64,000 nt of DNA from Hydractinia symbiolongicarpus (lineage: Eukaryota > Cnidaria > Hydrozoa > Anthoathecata > Hydractiniidae), in contig NC_079880.1 in assembly GCF_029227915.1 (NCBI RefSeq), positions 30,003,501-30,067,500 of the forward strand, given 5' to 3'. The translations under genes were made by a program, and so were the position numbers. The first letter of the stretch is position 1, and each line of letters opens with the position of its first letter. The notes below the pieces were generated by a model. It was given only the letters and a program-made list of their open reading frames with translations, made no database searches and was not told where the DNA came from. Of this stretch, positions 1 to 12,565 are shown piece after piece.

Positions 1-233
1 GGGTACTTTCTTTGTATACTTTAGACTATACAGGCCAACCCGGGATTTACGGGAAATCGCGGGTTTTCGTTTGCCGGCGATTAAACTTTTTTTATTCAGG
101 GTCTCATCAAAAATGAAAACAAGTTTGAAGACTACAAGTCTCATGCGTTTTAGTGGTGAAAAAATAATTGAAGAAATCGTTCGGGAAATGAGTTTACTCC
201 CTGGGTACTTTCTCTGTATACTTTAGACTATAC

Positions 234-265
234 GGGCCAACCCGGGATTTACGGGAAATCGCGGG
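234..265 (+). other. Potential G-quadruplex motif with ~10-bp GGG phasing (example)
   Basis: GGG runs start at 234, 244, 253 and 263 with loops of 7, 6 and 7 bases, which meets the usual G3-loop(1-7) quadruplex rule. Families with gccaacccggg or gccaagccggg (for example 3069-3100) qualify; the common gccaagcccggg and gccgagtccggg families have an 8-base first loop. The first loop ends in CC or CCC next to GGG, which could form competing pairing. In the right arm the G-rich strand is the other strand. Confidence 0.6.
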
Positions 266-809
266 ATTTCGTTTGCCGGCGATTAAACTTCTTTTATTGA
301 GCGTCTCATCAAAAATGAAAACATTTTTGAAAACTACAAGTCTTATGCGTTTTAGTGGTGAAAAAATAATTTAAAAAATCGTTCGGGAAATGAGTTTACT
401 CCCTGGGTACTTTGTTTGTATACTTTTGACTAGACGGGCCGAGTCTGGGATTTACGGGAAGTCGCGGGTTTTCGTTTGCCGGCGATTCAACTTCTTTTAT
501 TCAGCGTCTCATCAAAATTGAAAACATTTTTAAAAACTACAAGTCTCATGGGATTTAGTGATGAAAAAATAATTTAAAAAATCGTTCTGGAAATGAGTTT
601 ACTCACAGGGTACTTTCTTTGTATACATTCGACTATACGGGCCAAGCCCGGGATTTACGGAAAATCGCGGGTTTTCGTTTGCCGGCGATTAAACCTCTTT
701 CATTAAGCGTCTCATCAAAAATAAAAACATTTTTGAAAACTACAAGTCTCATGCGTTTTAGTGGTGAAAAAAAATTTAAAAAATCATTCGGGAAATGAGT
801 TTACTCTCT

Positions 810-3037
810 GGGTACTTTCTTTGTATACTTTTGACTATACGGGCCAAGCCGGGATTTACGGGAAATCGCGGGTTTTCGTTTGCCGGCGATTAAACTTCTT
901 TTATTCAGCGTCTCATCAAAAATGAAAACAATTTTGAAAACTACAAGTCTTATGCGTTTTAGTGGTGAAAAAATAATTTAAAAAATCGTTCGGGAAATGA
1001 GTTTACTCCCTGGGTACTTTCTTTGTATACTTTAGACTATACGGGCCACCCGGGATTTACGGGAAATCGCGGGATTTCGTTTGCCGGCGATTAAACTTCT
1101 TTTATTCAGCGTCTCATCAAAAATGAAAACATTTTTGAAAACTACAAGTCTTATGCGTTTTAGTGGTGAAAAAATAATTTAAAAAATCGTTCTTGAAATG
1201 AGTTTACTCACAGGGTACTTTCTTTGTATACACTCGACTATACGGGCCAAGCCCGGGATTTACGGGAAATCGCGGGTTTTCGTTTGCCGGCGATTAAACC
1301 TCTTTCATTAAGCGTCTCATCAAAAATGAAAACATTTTTGAAAACTACAAGTCTCATGCGTTTTAGGGGTGAAAAAAAAATTTAAAAAATCGTTCGGGAA
1401 ATGAGTTTACTCCCTTGGTACTTTCTTTGTATACATTCGCCTATACGGGCCAAGCCCGGGATTTACGGGAAATCGCGGGTTTTCGTTTGCCGGCGATTAA
1501 ACTTCTTTTATTCAGGGTCTCATCAAAAATGAAAACAAGTTTGAAGACTACAAGTCTCATGCGTTTTAGTGGTGAAAAAATAATTTAAAAAATCTTTCGG
1601 GAAATGAGTTTACTCCCTGGGTATTTTCTTTGTATACTTTAGACTATACGGGCCAACCCGGGATTTACGGAAAATCGCGGGCTTTCGTTTGCCGGCGATT
1701 AAACTTCTTTTATTCAGCGTCTCATCAAAAATGAAAACAATTTTGAAAACTACAAGTCTTATGCGTTTTAGTGATGAAAAAATAATTTAAAAAATCGTTC
1801 TGGAAATGAGTTTACTCCCTGGGTACTTTCTTTGTATACTTTTGACTAGACGGGCCGAGTCCGGGATTTACGGGAAGTCGCGGGTTTTCGTTTGCCGGCG
1901 ATTCAACTTCTTTTATTCAGGGTCTCATCAAAAATGAAAACAAGTTTAAAGACTACAAGTCTTATGCGTTTTAGTGATGAAAAAATAATTTAAAAAATCG
2001 TTCTGGAAATGAGTTTACTCACAGGGTACTTTCTTTGTATACATTCGACTATACGGGCCAAGCCCGGGATTTACGGGAAATCGCGGGTTTTCGTTTGCCG
2101 GCGATTAAACTTCTTTTATTCAGCGTCTCATCAAAAATGAAAACATTTTTGAAAACTACAAGTCTCATGCGTTTTAGTGGTGAAAAAATAAGTTAAAAAA
2201 TCGTTCCGGAAATGAGTTTACTCCCTGGGTACTTTCTTTGTATACTTTTGACTAGACGGGCCGAGTCCGGGATTTACGGGAAGTCGCGGGTTTTCGTTTG
2301 CCGGCGATTCAACTTCTTTTATTCAGGGTCTCATCAAAAATGAAAACAAGTTTAAAGACTACAAGTCTTATGCGTTTTAGTGATGAAAAAATAATTTAAA
2401 AAATCGTTCTGGAAATGAGTTTACTCACAGGGTACTTTCTTTGTATACATTCGACTATACGGGCCAAGCCCGGGATTTACGGGAAATCGCGGGTTTTCGT
2501 TTGCCGGCGATTAAACTTCTTTTATTCAGCGTCTCATCAAAAATGAAAACATTTTTGAAAACTACAAGTCTCATGCGTTTTAGTGGTGAAAAAATAACTT
2601 GAAAAATCGTTCCGGAAATGAGTTTACTCCCTGGGTACTTTCTTTGTATACTTTTGACTAGACGGGCTGAGTCCGGGATTTACGGGAAGTCGCGGGTTTT
2701 CGTTTGCCGGCGATTCAACTTCTTTTATTCAGGGTCTCATCAAAAATGAAAACAAGTTTGAAGACTACAAGTCTTATGCGTTTTAGTGGTGAAAAAATAA
2801 TTTAAAAAATCGTTCTGAAAATGAGTTTACTCACAGGGTACTTTCTTTGTATACATTCGACTATACGGGCCAAGCCCAGGATTTACGGGAAATCGCGGGT
2901 TTTCGTTTGCCGGCGATTAAACCTCTTTCATTAAGCGTCTCATCAAAAATGAAAACATTTTTGAAAACTACAAGTCTCATGCGTTTTAGTGGTGAAAAAA
3001 AATTTAAAAAATCGTTCGGGAAATGAGTTTACTTCCT
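810..3037 (+). repeat. Higher-order repeat A, copy 1 (11 monomers)
   Basis: This is an ordered series of distinguishable monomers. Its members include one with gccaagccggg and acaattttg (810), one with ctttagac and ggatttcg (1012), one with cactcgac and ttttaggggtg (1213), one with cattcgcc and aagtttgaagac (1416), one with tattttctttg and gggctttcg (1619), then alternating attcaac / cattcgac monomers, ending with the ccaagcccagg monomer before 3038. The same order restarts at 3038 and 5468. The diagnostic cactcgac lies at 1231, 3460 and 5890, that is 2229 and 2430 bp apart, 11 and 12 monomers. Confidence 0.88.
1117..1138. other. Conserved short inverted repeat in the monomer (example)
   Basis: The 9-base arm tcaaaaatg (1117-1125) and its exact complement catttttga (1130-1138) flank a 4-base loop aaaa. 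The same element occurs in most monomers. It is altered in recurring families: aagtttgaag, aattttgaa and tttttaaaa replace the second arm. It is AT-rich and could form a small hairpin in single-stranded DNA or RNA, or be a binding site for a dimeric protein. No function can be assigned. Confidence 0.8.
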
Positions 3038-5467
3038 GGGTACTTTCTTTGTATACTTTTGACTATACGGGCCAAGCCGGGATTTACGGGAAATCGCGGG
3101 TTTTCGTTTGCCGGCGATTAAACTTCTTTTATTCAGCGTCTCATCAAAAATGAAAACAATTTTGAAAACTACAAGTCTTATGCGTTTTAGTGGTGAAAAA
3201 ATAATTTAAAAAATCGTTCGGGAAATGAGTTTACTCCCTGGGTACTTTCTTTGTATACTTTAGACTATACGGGCCAACCCGGGATTTACGGGAAATCGCG
3301 GGATTTCGTTTGCCGGCGATTAAACTTCTGTTATTCAGCGTCTCATCAAAAATGAAAACATTTTTGAAAACTACAAGTCTTATGCGTTTTAGTGGTGAAA
3401 AAATAATTTAAAAAATCGTTCTTGAAATGAGTTTACTCACAGGGTACTTTCTTTGTATACACTCGACTATACGGGCCAAGCCCGGGATTTACGGGAAATC
3501 GCGGGTTTTCGTTTGCCGGCGATTAAACCTCTTTCATTAAGCGTCTCATCAAAAATGAAAACATTTTTGAAAACTACAAGTCTCATGCGTTTTAGGGGTG
3601 AAAAAAAAATTTTAAAAATCGTTCGGGAAATGAGTTTACTCCCTTGGTACTTTCTTTGTATACATTCGCCTATACGGGCCAAGCCCGGGATTTACGGGAA
3701 ATCGCGGGTTTTCGTTTGCCGGCGATTAAACTTCTTTTATTCAGGGTCTCATCAAAAATGAAAACAAGTTTGAAGACTACAAGTCTCATGCGTTTTAGTG
3801 GTGAAAAAATAATTTAAAAAATCTTTCGGGAAATGAGTTTACTCCCTGGGTATTTTCTTTGTATACTTTAGACTATACGGGCCAACCCGGGATTTACGGG
3901 AAATCGCGGGCTTTCGTTTGCCGGCGATTAAACTTCTTTTATTCAGCGTCTCATCAAAAATGAAAACAATTTTGAAAACTACAAGTCTTATGCGTTTTAG
4001 TGATGAAAAAATAATTTAAAAAATCGTTCTGGAAATGAGTTTACTCACAGGGTACTTTCTTTGTATACATTCGACTATACGGGCCAAGCCCGGGATTTAC
4101 GGGAAATCGCTGGTTTTCGTTTGCCGGCGATTAAACTTCTTTTATTCAGCGTCTCATCAAAAATGAAAACATTTTTGAAAACTACAAGTCTCATGCGTTT
4201 TAGTGGTGAAAAAATAACTTGAAAAATCGTTCCGGAAATGAGTTTACTCCCTGGGTACTTTCTTTGTATACTTTTGACTAGACGGGCTGAGTCCGGGATT
4301 TACGGGAAGTCGCGGGTTTTCGTTTGCCGGCGATTCAACTTCTTTTATTCAGGGTCTCATCAAAAATGAAAACAAGTTTGAAGACTACAAGTCTTATGCG
4401 TTTTAGTGGTGAAAAAATAATTTAAAAAATCGTTCTGAAAATGAGTTTACTCACAGGGTACTTTCTTTGTATACATTCGACTATACGGGCCAAGCCCAGG
4501 ATTTACGGGAAATCGCGGTTTTTCGTTTGCCGGCGATTAAACCTCTTTCATTAAGCGTCTCATCAAAAATGAAAACATTTTTGAAAACTACAAGTCTCAT
4601 GCGTTTTAGTGGTGAAAAAAAATTTAAAAAATCGTTCGGGAAATGAGTTTACTCCCTGGGTATTTTCTTTGTATACTTTAGACTATACGGGCCAACCCGG
4701 GATTTACGGGAAATCGCGGGCTTTCGTTTGCCGGCGATTAAACTTCTTTTATTCAGCGTCTCATCAAAAATGAAAACAATTTTGAAAACTACAAGTCTTA
4801 TGCGTTTTAGTGATGAAAAAATAATTTAAAAAATCGTTCTGGAAATGAGTTTACTCACAGGGTACTTTCTTTGTATACATTTGACTATACGGGCCAAGCC
4901 CGGGATTTACGGGAAATCGCGGGTTTTCGTTTGCCGGCGATTAAACTTCTTTTATTCAGCGTCTCATCAAAAATGAAAACATTTTTGAAAACTACAAGTC
5001 TCATGCGTTTTAGTGGTGAAAAAATAACTTGAAAAATCGTTCCGGAAATGAGTTTACTCCCTGGGTACTTTCTTTGTATACTTTTGACTAGACGGGCTGA
5101 GTCCGGGATTTACGGGAAGTCGCGGGTTTTCGTTTGCCGGCGATTCAACTTCTTTTATTCAGGGTCTCATCAAAAATGAAAACAAGTTTGAAGACTACAA
5201 GTCTTATGCGTTTTAGTGGTGAAAAAATAATTTAAAAAATCGTTCTGAAAATGAGTTTACTCACAGGGTACTTTCTTTGTATACATTCGACTATACGGGC
5301 CAAGCCCAGGATTTACGGGAAATCGCGGGTTTTCGTTTGCCGGCGATTAAACCTCTTTCATTAAGCGTCTCATCAAAAATGAAAACATTTTTGAAAACTA
5401 CAAGTCTCATGCGTTTTAGTGGTGAAAAAAAATTTAAAAAATCGTTCGGGAAATGAGTTTACTTCCT
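3038..5467 (+). repeat. Higher-order repeat A, copy 2 (12 monomers, internally rearranged)
   Basis: The copy starts like copy 1 (gccaagccggg monomer, then the ctttagac, cactcgac, cattcgcc and tattttc monomers). It then jumps from the tattttc monomer straight to the aataacttgaaaaatcg monomer, skipping the two alternating attcaac monomers and their partners. Its last four monomers occur twice in a row (3848-4657 and 4658-5467). The net result is 12 monomers in place of 11. Confidence 0.87.
3848..5467 (+). repeat. Tandem duplication of a 4-monomer (810-bp) block
   Basis: Bases 3848-4657 and 4658-5467 carry the same four variant monomers in the same order (tattttctttg; cattcgac with aataacttg; ctgagtccgg with attcaac; ccaagcccagg with cattaagcg). 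I see only a few differences: gctgg against gcggg near 4110/4920, cattcgac against catttgac near 4078/4888, and gcggttttt against gcgggtttt near 4516. The spacing is exactly 810 bp, so it is a recent duplication. Confidence 0.9.
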
Positions 5468-8102
5468 GGGTACTTTCTTTGTATACTTTTGACTATACGG
5501 GCCAAGCCGGGATTTACGGGAAATCGCGGGTTTTCGTTTGCCGGCGATTAAACTTCTTTTATTCAGCGTCTCATCAAAAATGAAAACAATTTTGAAAACT
5601 ACAAGTCTTATGCGTTTTAGTGGTGAAAAAATAATTTAAAAAATCGTTCGGGAAATGAGTTTACTCCCTGGGTACTTTCTTTGTATACTTTAGACTATAC
5701 GGGCCAACCCGGGATTTACGGGAAATCGCGGGATTTCGTTTGCCGGCGATTAAACTTCTGTTATTCAGCGTCTCATCAAAAATGAAAACATTTTTGAAAA
5801 CTACAAGTCTTATGCGTTTTAGTGGTGAAAAAATAATTTAAAAAATCGTTCTTGAAATGAGTTTACTCACAGGGTACTTTCTTTGTATACACTCGACTAT
5901 ACGGGCCAAGCCCGGGATTTACGGGAAATCGCGGGTTTTCGTTTGCCGGCGATTAAACCTCTTTCATTAAGCGTCTCATCAAAAATGAAAACATTTTTGA
6001 AAACTACAAGTCTCATGCGTTTTAGGGGTGATAAAAAAATTTAAAAAATCGTTCGGGAAATGAGTTTACTCCCTTGGTACTTTCTTTGTATACATTCGCC
6101 TATACGGGCCAAGCCCGGGATTTACGGGAAATCGCGGGTTTTCGTTTGCCGGCGATTAAACTTCTTTTATTCAGGGTCTCATTAAAAATGAAAACAAGTT
6201 TGAAGACTACAAGTCTCATGCGTTTTAGTGGTGAAAAAATAATTTAAAAAATCTTTCGGGAAATGAGTTTACTCCCTGGGTATTTTCTTTGTATACTTTA
6301 GACTATACGGGCCAACCCGGGATTTACGGGAAATCGCGGGCTTTCGTTTGCCGGCGATTAAACTTCTTTTATTCAGCGTCTCATCAAAAATGAAAACAAT
6401 TTTGAAAACTACAAGTCTTATGCGTTTTAGTGATGAAAAAATAATTTAAAAAATCGTTCTGGAAATGAGTTTACTCACAGGGTAATTTCTTTGTATACAT
6501 TCGACTATACGGGCCAAGCCCGGGATTTACGGGAAATCGCGGGTTTTCGTTTGCCGTCGATTAAACTTCTTTTATTCAGGGTCTCATCAAAAATGAAAAC
6601 AAGTTTGAAGACTACAAGTCTCATGCGTTTTAGTGGTGAAAAAATAATTTAAAAAATCTTTCGGGAAATGAGTTTACTCCCTGGGTATTTTCTTTGTATA
6701 CTTTAGACTATACGGGCCAACCCGGGATTTACGGGAAATCGCGGGCTTTCGTTTGCCGGCGATTAAACTTCTTTTATTCAGCGTCTCATCAAAAATGAAA
6801 ACAATTTTGAAAACTACAAGTCTTATGCGTTTTAGTGATGAAAAAATAATTTAAAAAATCGTTCTGGAAATGAGTTTACTCACAGGGTACTTTCTTTGTA
6901 TACATTCGACTATACGGGCCAAGCCCGGGATTTACGGGAAATCGCGGGTTTTCGTTTGCCGGCGATTAAACTTCTTTTATTCAGCGTCTCATCAAAAATG
7001 AAAACATTTTTGAAAACTACAAGTCTCATGCGTTTTAGTGGTGAAAAAATAATTTAAAAAATCGTTCTGGAAATGAGTTTACTCCCTGGGTACTTTCTTT
7101 GTATACTTTTGACTAGACGGGCCGAGTCCGGGATTTACGGGAAGTCGCGGGTTTTCGTTTGCCGGCGATTCAACTTCTTTTATTCAGGGTCTCATCAAAA
7201 ATGAAAACAAGTTTGAAGACTACAAGTCTTATGCGTTTTAGTGATGAAAAAATAATTTAAAAAATCGTTCTGGAAATGAGTTTACTCACAGGGTACTTTC
7301 TTTGTATACATTCGACTATACGGGCCAAGCCCGAGATTTACGGGAAATCGCGGGTTTTCGTTTGCCGGCGATTAAACTTCTTTTATTCAGCGTCTCATCA
7401 AAAATAAAAACATTTTTGAAAACTACAAGTCTCATGCGTTTTAGTGGTGAAAAAATAACTTGAAAAATCGTTCCGGAAATGAGTTTACTCCCTGGGTACT
7501 TTCTTTGTATACTTTTGACTAGACGGGCTGAGTCCGGGATTTACGGGAAGTCGCGGGTTTTCGTTTGCCGGCGATTCAACTTCTTTTATTCAGGGTCTCA
7601 TCAAAAATGAAAACAAGTTTGAAGACTACAAGTCTTATGCGTTTTAGTGGTGAAAAAATAATTTAAAAAATCGTTCTGAAAATGAGTTTACTCACAGGGT
7701 ACTTTCTTTGTATACACTCGACTATACGGGCCAAGCCCGGGATTTACGGGAAATTGCGGGTTTTCGTTTGTCGGCGATTAAACCTCTTTCATTAAGCGTC
7801 TCATCAAAAATGAAAACATTTTTGAAAACTACAAGTCTCATGCGTTTTAGGGGTGAAAAAAAAATTTAAAAAATCGTTCGGGAAATGAATTTACTCCCTT
7901 GGTACTTTCTTTGTATACATTCGACTATACAGGCCAAGCCCAGGATTTACGGGAAATCGCGGGTTTTCGTTTGCCGGCGATTAAACTTCTTTTATTCAGG
8001 GTCTCATCAAAAATGAAAACAAGTTTGAAGACTACAAGTCTCATGCGTTTTAGTGGTGAAAAAGTAATTTAAAAAATCGTTCGGGAAATGAGTTTACTCC
8101 CT
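5468..8102 (+). repeat. Higher-order repeat A, copy 3 (rearranged, 13 monomers to the block edge)
   Basis: The copy begins with the same gccaagccggg, ctttagac, cactcgac, cattcgcc and tattttc monomers. A mixed monomer follows at about 6480 (ggtaatttc, cattcgac, then caggg and aagtttgaagac), then a second tattttc monomer, the attcaac and aataacttg types, and another cactcgac and cattcgac/acaggcc pair at 7715 and after. The A-type order stops at 8103, where a different monomer family begins. Confidence 0.8.
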
Positions 8103-10738
8103 GGGTAATTTTTTTGTATACTTTTGACTATACGGCCCAAGCCCGGGATTTACGGGAAATGGCGGGTTTTCGTTTGCCGGCGATTAAACTTCTTTTATTC
8201 AGTGTCTCATCAAAAATGAAAACATTTTTGAAAAATACAAGTCTCATGCGTTTTAGTGGTGAAAAGATAATATAAAAAATCGTTTTGGAAATGAGCTTAC
8301 TCACAGGGTACTTTCTTTGTATACATTCGACTATACGGGCCAAGCCCGGGATTTACGGGAAATCGCGGGTTTTTGTTTGCCGGCGAATAAACCACTTTCA
8401 TTAAGCGTCTCATCAAAAATGAAAACATTTCTGAAAACTACAAGTCTCATGCGTTGTAGTGGTGAAAAAATAATTTAAAAAATCGTTCGGGAAATGAGTT
8501 TACTCCCTGGGTACTTTCTTTGTATACTTTTGCCTATACGGGCCAAATCCGGGATTTACGGGAAGTCGCGGGTTTTCGTTTGCCGACGATTAAACTTCTT
8601 TTATTCAGCGTCTCATTAAAAATGAAAACATTTTGAAAACTACAAGTCTTATGCGTTTTAGTGGTGAAAAAATAATTTAATAAATCGTTCTGGAAGTGAG
8701 TTTACTCACAGGGTACTTTCTTTGTATACATTCGACTATACGGGCCAAGCCCGGGATTTACGGGAAATTGCGGGTTTTTGTTTGCCGCCGATTAAACCTC
8801 TTTCATTAAGCGTCTCATCAAAAATTAAAACATTTCTGAAAACTACAAGTCTCATGCGTTGTAGTGGTGAAAAAATAATTTAAAAAATCGTTCGGGAAAT
8901 GAGTTTACTCCCTGGGTACTTTCTTTGTATACTTTTGACTATACGGGCCGAGTCCGGGATTTACGGGAAGTCGTGGGTTTTCGTTTGCCGTCGATTAAAC
9001 TTCTTTTATACAGCTTCTCATCAAAAATGAAAACGTTTTTAAAAACTACAAGTCTCATGCGTTTTAGTGGTGAAAAAATAATTTAAAAATCGTTCGGGAA
9101 ATGAGTTTACTCCCTGGGTACTTTCTTTGTATACTTTTGACTATACGGGCCGAGTCCGGGATTTACGGGAAATCGCGGGTTTTCGTTTGCCGGCGATTAA
9201 ACTTCTTTTATTCAGCGTCTCATTAAAAATGAAAACATTTTTAAAAACTACAAGTCTCATGGGCTTTAGTGGTGAAATAATAATTTAAAAAATCGTTTGG
9301 GAAATGAGTTTACTCCCTGGGTACTTTCTTTGTATACTTTTGACTATACGGACCGAGTCCGGGATTTACGGGAAATCGCAGGTTTTCGTTTGCCGGCGAT
9401 TAAACATCTTTTATTCAGCGTCTCATCAAAAATGAAAACAATTTTGAAAACTACAAGTCTTATGCGTTTTAGTGATGAAAAAATAATTTAAAAAATCGTT
9501 CGGGAAATGAGTTTACTCCCTGGGTACTTTCTTTGTATAGTTTTGACTATACGGGCCAAGCCCGGATTTACGGGAAATCGCGGGTTTTCGTTTGCCGGCG
9601 ATTAAACTTCTTTTATTCAGAGTCTCATCAAAAATGAAAACAATTTTGAAAACTACAAGTCTTATGCGTTTTAGTGATCAAAATATAATTTAAAAAATCG
9701 TTCTGGAAATGGGTTTACTCACAGGGTACTTTCTTTGTATACATTCGACTATACGGGCCAAGCCCGGGATTTACGGGAAATCGCGGGTTTTCGTTTGCCG
9801 GCGATTAAACATCTTTTATTCAGCGTCTCATCAAAAATGAAAATATTTTTGAAAACTACAAGTCTCATGCGTTTTAGTGGTGAAAAAATAATTTAAAAAA
9901 TCGTTCCGGAAATGAGTTTACTCCCTGGGTACTTTCTTTGTATACTTTTGACTAGACGGGCCGAGTCCAGGATTTACAGAAAGTCGCGGGTTTTCGTTTG
10001 CCGGCGATTCAACTTCTTTTATTCAGCGTCTCATCAAAAATTAAAACATTTTTAAAAACTACAAGTCTCATGGGCTTTAGTGATGAAAAAATAATTCAAA
10101 AAATTGTTCTGGAAATGAGTTTACTCACAGGGTACTTTCTTTGTATACATTCGACTGTACGGGCCAAGCCCGTTATTTACGAGAAATCGCGGGTTTTCGT
10201 TTGCCGGCGATTAAACCTCTTTTATTCAGCGTCTCATCAAAAATGAAAACAATTTTGAAAACTACAAGTCTTATGCGCTTTAGTGATGAAAACATAATTT
10301 TAAAAATCGTTCTGGAAATGAGTTTACTCACAGGGTACTTTCTTTGTATAGTTTTGACTATACGGGCCAAGCCCGGGATTTACGGGAAATCGCGGGTTTT
10401 CGTTTGTCGGCGATTAAACCTCTTTTATTCAGCGTCTCATCAAAAATGAAAACAATTTTGAAAACTACAAGTCTTATGCGTTTTAGTGATGAAAAAATAA
10501 TTTAAAAAATCGTTCTGGAAATGAGTTTACTCACAGGGTACTTTCTTTGTATACATTCGACTATACGGGCCAAGCCCGGGATTTACGGGAAATCGCGGGT
10601 TTTTGTTTGCCGGCGATTAAACATCTTTTATTCAGCGTCTCATCAAAAATGAAAACATTTTTGAAAACTACAAGTCTTATGCGTTTTAGTGGTGAAAAAA
10701 TAATTTAAAAAATCGTTCTTGAAATGAGTTTACTCACA
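8103..10738 (+). repeat. B/C-type monomer block, copy 1 (13 monomers)
   Basis: A different set of variants starts abruptly here. The first has ggtaattttttttgtatac and cggcccaagcc (8103); the next have aataaaccactttcattaagcg, then ccaaatccggg with a 2-bp shorter cattttgaaaac, then ccgccgatt or ccgtcgatt cores, then ggaccgag and tagttttgac monomers, and one with cccgttatttacgag near 10160. The same series recurs at 17231-19060 without three internal monomers: matching landmarks are 9127 bp (45 monomers) apart at the start and 8520 bp (42 monomers) apart at the end. Confidence 0.82.
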
Positions 10739-12565
10739 GGGTACTTTCTTTGTATACACTCGACTATACGGGCCAAGCCCGGGATTTACGGGAAATCGCG
10801 GGTTTTCGTTTGCCGGCGATTAAACCTCTTTCATTAAGCGTCTCATCAAAAATGAAAACATTTTTGAAAACTACAAGTCTCATGCGTTTTAGGGGTGAAA
10901 AAAAAATTTAAAAAATCGTTCGGGAAATGAGTTTACTCCCTTGGTACTTTCTTTGTATACATTCGCCTATACGGGCCAAGCCCGGGATTTACGGGAAATC
11001 GCGGGTTTTCGTTTGCCGGCGATTAAACTTCTTTTATTCAGGGTCTCATCAAAAATGAAAACAAGTTTGAAGACTACAAGTCTCATGCGTTTTAGTGGTG
11101 AAAAAATAATTTAAAAAAATTTTTCGGGAAATGAGTTTACTCCCTGGGTATTTTCTTTGTATACTTTAGACTATACAGGCCAACCCGGGATTTACGGGAA
11201 ATCATGGGCTTTCGTTTGCCGGCGATTAAACTTCTTTTATTCAGCGTCTCATCAAAAATGAAAACAATTTTGAAAACTACAAGTCTTATGCGTTTCAGTG
11301 ATGAAAAAATAATTTAAAAAATCGTTCTGGAAATGAGTTTACTCACAGGGTACTTTCTTTGTATACATTCGACTATACGGGCCAAGCCCGGGATTTACGG
11401 GAAATCGCGGGTTTTCGTTTGCCGGCGATTAAACTTCTTTTATTCAGCGTCTCATCAAAAATGAAAACATTTTTGAAAACTACAAGTCTCATGCGTTTTA
11501 GTGGTGAAAAAATAATTTAAAAAATCGTTCCGGAAATGAGTTTACTCCCTGGGTACTTTCTTTGTATACTTTTGACTAGACGGGCCGAGTCCGGGATTTA
11601 CGGGAAGTCGCGGGTTTTCGTTTGCCGGCGATTCAACTTCTTTTATTCAGGGTCTCATCAAAAATGAAAACAAGTTTGAAGACTACAAGTCTTATGCGTT
11701 TTAGTGATGAAAAAATAATTTAAAAAATCGTTCTGGAAAAGAGTTTACTCACAGGGTACTTTCTTTGTATACATTCGACTATACGGGCCAAGCCCGGGAT
11801 TTACGGGAAATCGCGGGTTTTCGTTTGCCGGCGATTAAACTTCTTTTATTCAGCGTCTCATCAAAAATGAAAACATTTTTGAAAACTACAAGTCTCATGC
11901 GTTTTAGTGGTGAAAAAATAACTTGAAAAATCGTTCCGGAAATGAGTTTACTCCCTGGGTACTTTCTTTGTATACTTTTGACTAGACGGGCTGAGTCCGG
12001 GATTTACGGGAAGTCGCGGGTTTTCGTTTGCCGGCGATTCAACTTCTTTTATTCAGGGTCTCATCAAAAATGAAAACAAGTTTGAAGACTACAAGTCTTA
12101 TGCGTTTTAGTGGTGAAAAAATAATTTAAAAAATCGTTCTGAAAATGAGTTTACTCACAGGGTACTTTCTTTGTATACACTCGACTATACGGGCCAAGCC
12201 TGGGATTTACGGGAAATCGCGGGTTTTCGTTTGTCGGCGATTAAACCTCTTTCATTAAGCGTTTCATCAAAAATGAAAACATTTTTGAAAACTACAAGTC
12301 TCATGCGTTTTAGGGGTGAAAAAAAAATTTAAAAAATCGTTCGGGAAATGAGTTTACTCCCTTGGTACTTTCTTTGTATACATTCGACTATACAGGCCAA
12401 GCCCAGGATTTACGGGAAATCGCGGGTTTTCGTTTGCCGGAGATTAAACTTCTTTTATTCAGGGTCTCATCAAAAATGAAAACAAGTTTGAAGACTACAA
12501 GTCTCATGCGTTTTAGTGGTGAAAAAGTAATTTAAAAAATCGTTCGGGAAATGAGTTTACTCCCT
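10739..12565 (+). repeat. A-type higher-order segment, second appearance in left arm
   Basis: The cactcgac/ttttaggggtg monomer at 10739 is followed by the cattcgcc, tattttc, cattcgac, attcaac, aataacttg and ctgagtccgg monomers, then by the cactcgac and acaggcc pair. This is the same monomer sequence as around 5873-8100, so the A block has been inserted or exchanged between B/C blocks. Bases 12566 onward switch to B-type monomers. About nine monomers. Confidence 0.83.

Noticed and set aside
1417-1460. CENP-B box (TTCG-N7-CGGG) within attcgactatacggg
   Set aside because: The monomer has ttcg followed by cggg, but with six bases between them where the box requires seven, and the conserved internal A is not in place. 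I regard it as a chance near-match.
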